Of a DNA stretch of 64,000 nucleotides, positions 32,231 through 39,982 are shown piece by piece. The notes beneath the pieces are model-generated. The model was not told where the DNA came from. It worked only from the letters and a program-made list of their open reading frames with translations, and searched no databases. The position numbers were made by a program, and so were the translations under genes. Position 1 is the first letter of the stretch; every line of letters begins with the position of its first letter. Source of the DNA: Streptomyces sp. ISL-43 (GTDB lineage Bacteria; Actinomycetota; Actinomycetes; Streptomycetales; Streptomycetaceae); contig NZ_JAGGOT010000029.1 of NCBI RefSeq assembly GCF_018614195.1, positions 310,001-374,000 on the forward strand, read 5' to 3'.

Positions 32231-35200
32231 CTACCCCTTCGGGCAGTCGCGGGCCGCGCGTACGGGCAGGCCCGGTATCAGTGCCTGCCGCTCCCGCGGC
32301 CCGATGCCGCTCCCCATGCGGCAGATGTCCGCCAGCCGCGCCCCGGGGTCCGGATTCCACAGCCGTACGGTGCCGTCGTTGCTGCTGCTCGCGACCGTCC
32401 GCCCGTCGGGGGAGAAGGCGACGCCCCAGACCGCGTTCGTATGACCGGACAGGGCGGCCCGGAGCCGGCCTCCGGACACGCCCCACAGCCGCACCGTACG
32501 GTCGTTGCCGCTGCTGGCCAGGGTCCGTCCGTCGGGGGAGAAGGCGATGCCCCGCGCGGAGCCGGTGTGGCCGGTGAGCACGGCGGTGACGCGGCGCCGC
32601 CCCGTGTCCCACAGCCGGACCGTCCCGTCGTTTCCGCTGCTGGCCAGTGTCCGCCCGTCCGGGGCGAACGCGACGGCCCGTACCGCCCCCGCGTGACCGG
32701 TGAGCGCGGCGAGCGGACGTCGCCCGGCCACGTCCCAGAGCCGGACGGTCAGGTCGTCCCCCGCACTGGCCAAGGTCCGCCCGTCGGGGCTGAAGGCGAC
32801 GTCGTTGGTGAAGTCCGTGTGCCCGGTGAGGGTGGCGAGGGGAGTGCGGGTGGCGGCGTCCCACAGGCGTACGGTGCCGTCGGCGCCGGCGGAGGCGAGG
32901 GTGTGGCCGTCGGGGGCGAACGCCACCGAGAACACGGTCCCGGTGTGCCCGGTGAGGGTGGCGAGGGGGATGTGGGTGGCGGCGTCCCACAGGCGTACGG
33001 TGCCGTCGGCGCCGGCGGAGGCGAGGGTGTGGCCGTCGGGGGCGAACGCCACCGAGAACACGGTCTCGGCGTGCCCGTTGAGGGTGGCCCGGACCCGTCG
33101 TGCGGCCACGTCCCACAGCAGCACCGTGTGATCGGCGTCGGCCGTGGCCAGCGTCTTCCCGTCGGGGCTGTAGGCGGCGTGCCAGACCTCGGTGAACGGA
33201 CGGGCCGTCAGCACCGGCCCCCGCAGGTCCCACAGCACGACGGACTGGTCGAAGGCGGCGGTGGCCAGCACCGAGCCCGCCGGGTCCACCGCCACCGCGA
33301 GCACGTAGTCGGTGTGCCCGGCGAGCGTCGCGGTGAGCCGGCAGCCCCGGACGTCCCACAACCGGGTGGTGCCGTCGCCGCCCGCACTGATGACCGTCGT
33401 ACCGTCGGGCGTGTAGGCGACGGCGTTGACGTCGTCGCTGTGCCCGGTGAGGGTGGCGAGGACGGCGTGCGCGGTGACGTCCCACACCCGCACGGTCCGG
33501 TCGACGCCGCCGGTGGCGACCGTCCGCCCGTCCGGCGCGAAGGCCGCCCCCAGCACCTCTCCGGTATGACCCTCCAGCACGGCGAGCGAACGGGCCCGCG
33601 CCGTGTCCCACATGCGTACGGTTCCGTCGGCGCCGGCCGACACGAGCGAGCGGCCGTCCGGCGCGTACGCGAGGGAGTTGACCCGTGCGGTGTGCCCGGT
33701 CAAGGCCGCGATCTCACGGTGCTCGCCGGCCGGGTCCAGCAGCAGGACGTTCCCGTCGGCGGAACCGATCGCCAGGGTGCGCCCGTCGGGGGCGAAGGCC
33801 AGTGCCCGGGCGCCCGCCGTACGCGTGGGCAGCACCACCGGCGCGCCGGGCCCGGCGCCGGACGCCGAGACGGGCCAGATCCGGACCGGACCGCCGGTGG
33901 AACCGGCCGCCAGGGTCAGCCCGTCGGGGCTGAAGGCGATTGTGCGCACCCGGCCGGGCAGGGTGAAGGCCGCGACCGTGCGCCGGTCGGCCACCCGGCG
34001 CAGCAGCACCCTCCCGTCGGAGCCGGCCGTCGCCATGAGCGCGCCGCCCGGCGCGAAGGCCACCGAGTTGACCGGCCCGCCGTGCCCGCCCAGCCGGGCC
34101 AGGAACGGCTGCGACTGGGTGCTCAGCAGGGCGCCGCGCGCCTCGGGAGTCGCCTCGGCGCGGTACGCCTCCTCGGCGAGCAGCATCGAGGCCTCGGGCT
34201 GTCCGGACGCCAGCGAGAGGGACCGCGCGGCCAGGGCCTGCGAGCGGGCGGTCCGCTCCTGGCCGAGCGCCCCGGCCCGCTGCTGGTACGCCACCGCGCC
34301 GGCGCTCAGTGCCAGCACGAGCAGGACGACGAGCGTGGCCAGCATCCGCTGGCGCAGGCGGACTTGGAGGCCCGCCTGGCGGCGGCGGCTCTCCTCCGCG
34401 GCCCGGCTCGCACGGAGGAAGTCCGCTTCCCGCGGGCCGAGCCTTCCTGCACCGAGCTCGTCCGCCCAGGCCCGGGCGGTGTCGAGGCGGGTGCCGCGGT
34501 AGAGGACGGAGGGGTCGTGCCCCTCGCGGACCCATTCGTCGGCGGCCTGGGCCAGTTGCTGGTGGACGAGCAGCCCGGCCCGGTCGGCGTGGATCCAGCC
34601 GCGCAGGCGCGGCCAGGCGTGCAGCAGGGCTTCGTGGGTGATCTCCACGGTCGCGCTGTCGGTGGTGACCAGCCGGGCCCGTACGAAGGCGTCGAGGGCG
34701 GCGGAGGTCCGGTCGGCGTCGGCCTGCCCCTCCAGCAGGGCGGTCCGGCTGACCCGGCGCCGGGTGGGCACCGCACCGTCGGCGATGTGGACCAGGCGCA
34801 CCAGCAGCCGCCGGATCGTGTGCTGTTCGGCCGGATAGAGGCGGGCGAATACCTGCTCGGCGCTCCGCGCGACGGCGCCCTGGATCCCGCCGGCGTACTC
34901 GTATCCCGCGACGGTGAGAGTGGCCCCCTCGCGCCGCTGCCAGGTGGCCATCAGTGCGTGGGACATCAGGGGCAGGGCGGCGGAGGGCGTCTCGCCGGGC
35001 CAGTCAGGACCGGTGCCAGGGCCGGGTTCCGGGCGGACCTCGGAGCCGGCGTGCGGGGCGCCGTGCGGACCGGGGTGCGGGGCGCCGTGCGGTGCGGTGC
35101 GCTCCGCGGCCTCGCGTACGCCCGCGTCCCGCAGGAGCAGCGGGACCAGCCCTGGTTCCAGGGTGAGCCCGGCGAGCTCGGCCGGGCGCGTGATGGACTC

Positions 35201-36307
35201 CCGCAGCTCCGCCACGGACATCGGGGGCAGGACGAACAGCCCGTCGGCGAATACGGCGGCCAGCCCGGGCAGGTCCAGGCAGTCCCCGGAGAAGTCGGCC
35301 CGCACGCCGAGCACGACGGCGGCCGGGTCGTAACCGGTCCGCGCGGGCCGGGACACGGCCACGGCGCGCAGCACGCGTACGAAGGCGCGGCGCTCCTCCT
35401 CGTCGGCGCAGAGCGTGAACAGCTCCTCGAACTGATCGACCAGCAGCACCGGCCGCACGGTCGGCGGCAGCCGCTCGCCCGGTCCCGGCCCGGGGACCGT
35501 GTCCGGGCGCGGCCTGCCGCCGTTCGCGCGTCGGTGCACGGCTTCGAGCAGCCGCTCCGGGCGCGTGCGCAACTCCCTTGGGCTGATCCCGAGATCGCCC
35601 CCCAGCGCCTTGGCGGCGGCGTCGAGCAGCTCCTGCAGCGGGTGCGCGGTGGGGGTGAACCGGACGACCGGCCAGCCGTCGGCGCCCGCCACCGGGAAGT
35701 CGCCGCGCCGAAGGGCCGGTACCAGACCGGCGCTGAGCAGTGAGGACTTGCCTGCTCCCGACCTGGCGACGAGCAGCAGCGGCCCGTGGCCCAGGCGTTC
35801 GAAGAGCCGCTCGACGAGGGCGGACGTGGCGCGCTCCCGGCCGAAGAACCACCCCGCTTCCTCGGGGGTGAACGCCGGCAGGCCCCGGTAGGGGCACTCG
35901 CCCTGCGACTGCGGACCGGGCGGGGTGCCGGACTCGACATCGGACCAGGCGCGCGTTCCGGCCCCGGATCCGGCCGGTCCGGCGGCGCCGGCGGGCGATC
36001 CCGCCGGGGGCCCGGGCCCCTCGCTCTCCGGTACCAGCCGCAGGAGTTCGCCCTCCGCTCCCAGAACCCGGTCGCAGCAGCGCGCGACGTCGGTGGTGAC
36101 CGGCTTCGCGCCGGTCTCGATCTTGCTCAGGTAGCCCTTGCTGTAATGGGTCTCGCGCGCGAGGTCGGCGAGCGACAGGCCGCGCTGCACGCGCAGACGT
36201 CTCAGCTGGGCGGGAAAGGGCGCCGCGACGCCGTCCGTCGAATCGTGCGGTGTGTGCCGGCGGCCGGCGGTGCGTCCGCGGTCCGGATCCCCCAAGACGT
36301 CCCCCAT
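32231..36307 (-). CDS. XRE-HTH, STAND NTPase and 14-blade WD40 protein
   Basis: A 1358-residue signalling giant. Domains: an XRE helix-turn-helix at 33-85 (LRRLRVQRGLSLADLARETHYSKGYLSKIE split by recognition helix); a novel-STAND (nSTAND1) ATPase starting CPYRGLPAFTPEEAGWFFGRE with Walker A at S183-G-A-G-K187-S and Walker B VLLVDQFEELF; a helical region (QLAQAADEWVREGHDPSVLYRGTRL); one transmembrane helix (LATLVVLLVLALSAGAVAY, near 655); and 14 WD40 repeats to the end, enough for two seven-bladed propellers. STAND proteins are ATP-driven switches that assemble on ligand binding. The membrane helix places the propellers outside and the NTPase/HTH inside. The target is unknown. Confidence 0.9.
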   Translation of the reverse strand: MGDVLGDPDRGRTAGRRHTPHDSTDGVAAPFPAQLRRLRVQRGLSLADLARETHYSKGYLSKIETGAKPVTTDVARCCDRVLGAEGELLRLVPESEGPGPPAGSPAGAAGPAGSGAGTRAWSDVESGTPPGPQSQGECPYRGLPAFTPEEAGWFFGRERATSALVERLFERLGHGPLLLVARSGAGKSSLLSAGLVPALRRGDFPVAGADGWPVVRFTPTAHPLQELLDAAAKALGGDLGISPRELRTRPERLLEAVHRRANGGRPRPDTVPGPGPGERLPPTVRPVLLVDQFEELFTLCADEEERRAFVRVLRAVAVSRPARTGYDPAAVVLGVRADFSGDCLDLPGLAAVFADGLFVLPPMSVAELRESITRPAELAGLTLEPGLVPLLLRDAGVREAAERTAPHGAPHPGPHGAPHAGSEVRPEPGPGTGPDWPGETPSAALPLMSHALMATWQRREGATLTVAGYEYAGGIQGAVARSAEQVFARLYPAEQHTIRRLLVRLVHIADGAVPTRRRVSRTALLEGQADADRTSAALDAFVRARLVTTDSATVEITHEALLHAWPRLRGWIHADRAGLLVHQQLAQAADEWVREGHDPSVLYRGTRLDTARAWADELGAGRLGPREADFLRASRAAEESRRRQAGLQVRLRQRMLATLVVLLVLALSAGAVAYQQRAGALGQERTARSQALAARSLSLASGQPEASMLLAEEAYRAEATPEARGALLSTQSQPFLARLGGHGGPVNSVAFAPGGALMATAGSDGRVLLRRVADRRTVAAFTLPGRVRTIAFSPDGLTLAAGSTGGPVRIWPVSASGAGPGAPVVLPTRTAGARALAFAPDGRTLAIGSADGNVLLLDPAGEHREIAALTGHTARVNSLAYAPDGRSLVSAGADGTVRMWDTARARSLAVLEGHTGEVLGAAFAPDGRTVATGGVDRTVRVWDVTAHAVLATLTGHSDDVNAVAYTPDGTTVISAGGDGTTRLWDVRGCRLTATLAGHTDYVLAVAVDPAGSVLATAAFDQSVVLWDLRGPVLTARPFTEVWHAAYSPDGKTLATADADHTVLLWDVAARRVRATLNGHAETVFSVAFAPDGHTLASAGADGTVRLWDAATHIPLATLTGHTGTVFSVAFAPDGHTLASAGADGTVRLWDAATRTPLATLTGHTDFTNDVAFSPDGRTLASAGDDLTVRLWDVAGRRPLAALTGHAGAVRAVAFAPDGRTLASSGNDGTVRLWDTGRRRVTAVLTGHTGSARGIAFSPDGRTLASSGNDRTVRLWGVSGGRLRAALSGHTNAVWGVAFSPDGRTVASSSNDGTVRLWNPDPGARLADICRMGSGIGPRERQALIPGLPVRAARDCPKG
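32821..33072 (-). repeat. Fresh 126-bp duplication of one WD40 blade
   Basis: 32821-32946 and 32947-33072 encode blades 10 and 9 and differ at only a few positions (for example near 32844/32970). A run of about 90 bases is identical. The other blades are clearly diverged, so this blade was copied or homogenised recently. Confidence 0.85.
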
Positions 36308-36398
36308 GGCAATGCGCGCCCAGGCTGTGAGAGGCAGGTGCCCAGGCTAGCGCGGGGGCCGCGGGGCCGACCGGCCATTCGTGCGGCGTGGCGTGAAA

Positions 36399-36445
36399 CA
36401 AGGGTGTTCCGGAACCGCCCGGCGGCCGGCTCCGGAACACCCTTG
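36399..36445 (-). terminator. 15-bp perfect hairpin terminator after the small secreted gene
   Basis: CAAGGGTGTTCCGGA (36399-36413) pairs with TCCGGAACACCCTTG (36431-36445). On the minus strand it follows the stop at 36461 by 15 bases and is followed by TTTC, so it resembles an intrinsic terminator. Confidence 0.85.
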
Positions 36446-36460
36446 CGAACGGGCCGTCGG

Positions 36461-36826
36461 CTACGGCCGGTTGAGGGTGATCGAGTTGATCGGCCCGAGG
36501 TCGGCGTAGACCCCCCTGCCCTGGGCGATCGGGTTGCCGCAGTTGACGCCGTTGGAACCGGTGCACAGGCTCGCCGAGGCGCCGCCGTACTGGTTGTTGA
36601 GGACCCAGTGGTTGCCGTACTGGTTGTTCAGGTTGTGCGCCCCGTAGCTGTGGAAGATCTGGCTGGGCTTGACGGCGGGGTTCTGGTTCTGGGGGTAGAT
36701 GCAGACCGCCCCGTCCGGGCAGCCGGCCCACGTGTCGGCCGGCTGCGCGCCGGCGGTGCCGCTCAGTGCCAGGACGGCGGCCGTGGCGGTGGCGAACGCG
36801 GCTGCGCCGCGGATCATCTTGCGCAT
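36461..36826 (-). CDS. Small secreted protein, peptidase inhibitor I36-like
   Basis: A 121-residue exported protein: signal MRKMIRGAAAFATATAAVLALSGTAGA split from the mature ADTWAGCPDGAVCIYPQNQNP. The mature part has four cysteines (GCPDGAVC and LCTGSNGVNC) and a Tyr/Gly/Asn-rich pattern (HSYGAHNLNNQYGNHWVLNNQYGG). That fits the beta/gamma-crystallin-like I36 protease-inhibitor group of Streptomyces. AAGGGGAC precedes the ATG. It has its own terminator and is divergent from the AI-2E-type gene over 272 bp, which contains a GGTTTCCCG / CGGGAAACC dyad (36897-36905, 36926-36934). Confidence 0.75.
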   Translation of the reverse strand: MRKMIRGAAAFATATAAVLALSGTAGAQPADTWAGCPDGAVCIYPQNQNPAVKPSQIFHSYGAHNLNNQYGNHWVLNNQYGGASASLCTGSNGVNCGNPIAQGRGVYADLGPINSITLNRP

Positions 36827-37098
36827 GATGTCCCCTTGTGGGTCTTGCTCCGTGCTGACGCCTTCAGCCTGTCCCCGGCGGACCCGGGGGTCGACGGGTT
36901 TCCCGTCGCCCGTCGGCCGCCCGGCCGGGAAACCGCCCGTGACCAGCGAGATCACCACAGGAGGGGCAACGGCCGGGGCGGCTCCTTCGGCCCAGCGCGG
37001 GTGAGACCTTCGGGCGAACCCGCTGCGCGCCGCGCCGGGCGGGCGCCGCCGGGGTGATAGCCCGAGGGGACCAACACACCCCGGAGGTGCGGCCGCAC

Positions 37099-38337
37099 AT
37101 GACCAGGCGACGCGTGACGCGGCCGGTGCGCCGCCCGACATGCCCGCGGCGCCAGGCGGTCCCGCGCGGTGCCGGCCGGGCCGGTGCGGCCGGCGAGGCG
37201 GGTGGGGCCGGTACGAGGGTGTCCCCGGTCCTGTGGACGGCGGCCGCCCATGCCTGGCGGCTCCTGGTCGTCGGCGCGGCGGCGTACGCGGTGTTCGCGG
37301 TCCTCGGACGGTTCCACGAGATCGCCCTGGCCCTCTTCCTGGGGCTGGTGGCGGCCGCGATGCTGCGGCCGCCGGCCGGCCTCCTGGCCCGGGTGCTGCC
37401 CCGAGCGCCGGCGGTGGCCTGCGCGTTGATCGTCAGCGCGGTGGTGGTGCTCGGTTCCCTCGCCCTGGTCGGTGAGGCCGTCGCGGGGGAGTGGCCCGCA
37501 CTGGTACGGGAGTTCAAGGAGGGACTGGGCAGGATCCAGGACTGGCTCAGCGGCCCGCCGTTCCGGATGGACTCCCACGTGCTCGAGGACGTCCAGACCC
37601 GGATCGGCACCTACCTCTCCAGCCATCGCTCGACCCTGCTGAGCACGGCGCTCAGCGGGGCGGGACGCGTCGTGTCGGTGCTCACCGTGGCGGCCCTCGG
37701 ACTGTTCTGCTCCGTCTTCTTCATCTACTCGGGCGACCGGCAGTGGAGCTGGTTCTGCGGGCAGCTCCCGCAAGGCGCCCGGGAGCGGGTGGCCGTGGCC
37801 GGGAGCGCGGCGTGGCGGACCTTCACCGGCTACACCCACGGCATCGTGCTCGTGGCCGCGACCAACGCCCTCCTGGTGGGCATCGCCCTGTTCGGCCTCG
37901 GTGTTCCGCTGGCCGTCCCGCTCGCGCTGCTGGAGTTCGTCGCGGCGTTCGTCCCGCTCATCGGCTCCCCGGTGGCCCTCGGCGTGGCCGCGGTCGTCGC
38001 CCTCGCCACCAAGGGGCCGCTGGTGGCGGCCCTGGTGGTCGCGCTCATCGTGGTCATCGGCCAGATCGAGGGGCAACTGCTGCATCCCCTGGTGATGAGC
38101 TGGGCCGTCCGGCTGCACCCCATGGTGGTGGCCCTGTCCGTGGTGGCGGGAGCCATCGCCGCCGGGATCGTCGGCGCCGTGGTGGCGGTGCCCCTGGTCT
38201 CGGTGGCCTGGTCCGTACGCCAGTCCCTGCGCACCGCCGGAGCCGGCGTACCGCCCGTCCGGGCCGACGTACCTCCCGCGCAGGCCGACGTACCGGCCCC
38301 GCCCGCCGGCCGGTCGCGGTGGTGGAGCCGGGCGTAA
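37099..38337 (+). CDS. AI-2E family transporter-like permease
   Basis: A 412-residue membrane protein of the AI-2E / PerM family: N-terminal helices (LLVVGAAAYAVFAVLGRF; LALFLGLVAAAMLRPPAGLL), the extracytoplasmic-loop region with EGLGRIQDWL, and the conserved C-terminal FVPLIGSPVALGVAAVVAL and GQIEGQLLHPLVMSWAVRLHPMVV. Family members export or exchange small solutes; few are proven AI-2 exporters. The ATG at 37099 (GGAGG 11 bases before) is preferred to GTG 37054. The C-terminus carries a Val-Pro-Ala repeat (VPPVRADVPPAQADVPAPPA). Confidence 0.86.
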   Translation: MTRRRVTRPVRRPTCPRRQAVPRGAGRAGAAGEAGGAGTRVSPVLWTAAAHAWRLLVVGAAAYAVFAVLGRFHEIALALFLGLVAAAMLRPPAGLLARVLPRAPAVACALIVSAVVVLGSLALVGEAVAGEWPALVREFKEGLGRIQDWLSGPPFRMDSHVLEDVQTRIGTYLSSHRSTLLSTALSGAGRVVSVLTVAALGLFCSVFFIYSGDRQWSWFCGQLPQGARERVAVAGSAAWRTFTGYTHGIVLVAATNALLVGIALFGLGVPLAVPLALLEFVAAFVPLIGSPVALGVAAVVALATKGPLVAALVVALIVVIGQIEGQLLHPLVMSWAVRLHPMVVALSVVAGAIAAGIVGAVVAVPLVSVAWSVRQSLRTAGAGVPPVRADVPPAQADVPAPPAGRSRWWSRA

Positions 38338-38425
38338 CGCAAGGCGGCGGAGCCCCCGGGCCGGCGGGCGGGTACCGTCCCGGGCGGAAGCAGGATAGAA
38401 CTGCTCTGCGAAAGAGGGGGACGGG

Positions 38426-39310
38426 ATGCGGCGCGGGATACTCGAGTGGTTCCTGGGCGCGGCCGACGGGGAGATACGGGCACTGGAAGACGTGCCCGGC
38501 ATCGAACCGGAGCGGCTGCGCGAACTGTGGTGCGCCGAACCGGAGCTGATGCTGCGCCTCGACCGGCTCTACGCGGCTTCGCAGCGGGCCTTCGAACGCC
38601 GTACGCGGGCCGCCGTCGCCGAGGACCTGCTCCGCGCCCTGCGCGCGGTCGCCCGGGGCGCCGACGTGGCCCGGCTGGACACGGCGGTCGCGCTCGCCGA
38701 GTCCCGGCTGGAGGCCGACACGGTGACCGCCGGGGCGCGCGGTCTGAACATCGGCCTGACCTGCGGTGTCGTGGTCAGTCCGGTGGTGCTGGTCGTGGTC
38801 TTCGCCCTGGGGGCGTGGCTGCCCGGGCTCTTCGGCGTCGACTTCGGCTGCCAGGAGCGGCTGGCCCTCGTCCACGCCCTGGTGTGCTTCGCGGGTGGCG
38901 CGATGGGCGCGGTGTTCAGCGTGATCATCCGGCTGCGCGATCCCCAGCAGCTCATCCGCTCCCGGGCCGGGCGCGGCATCCTGGACGCCGATCCGGTCCA
39001 GTTGTCCCAGACGCTGCGCCAGGAGGGCTGGTACCGCGTGGTGGTGGGGTGGTTCCTGGCCACCTCGCTCTTCCTGCTCGTCAGCGGCGGCATTCTCACC
39101 GTCCTCACCCCGCCGCTCACCCCGGCCGAACTGTGCGGACCGGGACCGCTCACCGCCGCCGGGCACCAGGCCATGGTCAAGGCATGGTTCTTCTGGGGCG
39201 CCATCGGCTTCCTGGCGGGCCTCAACGAACGCTGGGCCCGCGGCCTGCTGCGCCACCCCTCGGCGCCGCGCGACGAGGCGGTGCGAGAGGACGGCGCGCA
39301 CCGCTCCTAG
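38426..39310 (+). CDS. Membrane protein, unknown
   Basis: A 294-residue protein: a soluble helical N-terminal 100 residues (ERLRELWCAEPELMLRLDRLYAAS), then four hydrophobic segments (GLTCGVVVSPVVLVVVFALGAWL; LVHALVCFAGGAMGAVFSVIIRL; VVVGWFLATSLFLLVSGGIL; AWFFWGAIGFLAGL). No domain recognised. GAGGGGGAC precedes the ATG. It follows the permease on the same strand after 88 bp, so the two may be linked. Confidence 0.72.
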   Translation: MRRGILEWFLGAADGEIRALEDVPGIEPERLRELWCAEPELMLRLDRLYAASQRAFERRTRAAVAEDLLRALRAVARGADVARLDTAVALAESRLEADTVTAGARGLNIGLTCGVVVSPVVLVVVFALGAWLPGLFGVDFGCQERLALVHALVCFAGGAMGAVFSVIIRLRDPQQLIRSRAGRGILDADPVQLSQTLRQEGWYRVVVGWFLATSLFLLVSGGILTVLTPPLTPAELCGPGPLTAAGHQAMVKAWFFWGAIGFLAGLNERWARGLLRHPSAPRDEAVREDGAHRS

Positions 39311-39364
39311 GCGCGGTGCGCGCCTGTGCGGGCCTGCCTGTGCCCGGTCCGCCCGGCCTCACTG

Positions 39365-39837
39365 TCAGTCCTCGATGGAGACGATCTTGCGCGTGGCGAG
39401 GTCGGCCTGGACGCGGATCCGGGTGGTGTCGCCGCCGCCCCAGGTGAGGGTCACCGTGGCGTTGGCCTTGCCCGTGCCGTTGCCGGTCGAGGCGACCTTC
39501 CAACCGAGGGGCACGTTCTGGGCGCGCAGGACCCCGTCGGCGTGGTGGGTCTCCTCCCATTTCGTCAGCCGTCCCCGCAGGGGCTCGGCGAGGTAGAAGG
39601 CGCGCAGCTGGTCCGAGGTCTTGCCGTCACCGTCGTACACCGCGTCGATGTACGCGCCGTAGAAGTCGGCGATCGGGTGAAGGCGCCCTCCGGGCTGCCC
39701 GATACGGAGGGCTGCGCCGCCGAGGCCTCGGGAGCGGCGGCGGGAGCCTCCGCCGGGGCGGCCGAAGCGAAGCCGCCGGTCGCGACGGCGAGAACATGGT
39801 CGGTGCCTTTCCCCGTGCTGACGTACGTGCTGCCCAC
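39365..39837 (-). pseudogene. Frameshifted small secreted protein
   Basis: Two minus-strand frames together make one plausible protein. The upstream frame (from GTG 39837) reads VLAVATGGFASAAPAEAP, a typical signal-peptide end, and an Ala/Pro linker to SGSPEGAF. At about 39680 the frame must change to continue with HPIADFYGAYIDAVYDG and the conserved-looking TWGGGDTTRIRVQADLATRKIVSIED, ending at 39365. A one-base change at the GCCTTCACC junction would repair it. Either the gene is dead or the sequence has an error here. No domain name can be given; similar ADFYGAYIDA modules occur in small secreted actinobacterial proteins. Confidence 0.55.
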
Positions 39838-39913
39838 GACGCGACCCCGGACGCGACCGGTTCTCGGGTTGGGCGAAACGGCTGAAAAGAACCGTCACGG
39901 ACGGGGAGACAGA

Positions 39914-39958
39914 GGGGTGCACGCGCGTTTACCCTCGGGGTGAACAAGCGTGCACCCC
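39914..39958 (+). promoter_or_regulatory. Nested dyad upstream of the MFS/TetR operon
   Basis: The outer arms GGGGTGCACGC (39914-39924) and GCGTGCACCCC (39948-39958) are perfect inverted repeats. Inside lies the 19-bp near-palindrome GTTTACCCTCGGGGTGAAC (39927-39945). The dyad ends 24 bases before the MFS ATG. A TetR-type repressor is encoded in the same operon and is the obvious candidate ligand. Confidence 0.65.
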
Positions 39959-39982
39959 CTCGGGCCAGTGTTGGGGAGCGAC

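Noticed and set aside
31994..35743. A 1249-codon plus-strand frame opposite the STAND/WD40 gene
   Set aside because: It is the GC-rich shadow of a real WD40 gene; the repeats simply mirror the propeller blades in Gly/Arg/Val text without domains.
32231..36307. Anti-phage defence island centred on the STAND protein
   Set aside because: No nuclease, reverse transcriptase, toxin or other defence gene is adjacent; the neighbours are cell-wall enzymes. The XRE and transmembrane parts also differ from Avs-type STANDs.
39950..39982. GTG 39950 as the start of the second MFS transporter
   Set aside because: It lies inside the right arm of the regulatory dyad and adds 11 residues without family support; ATG 39983 has GGGGAGCG upstream.
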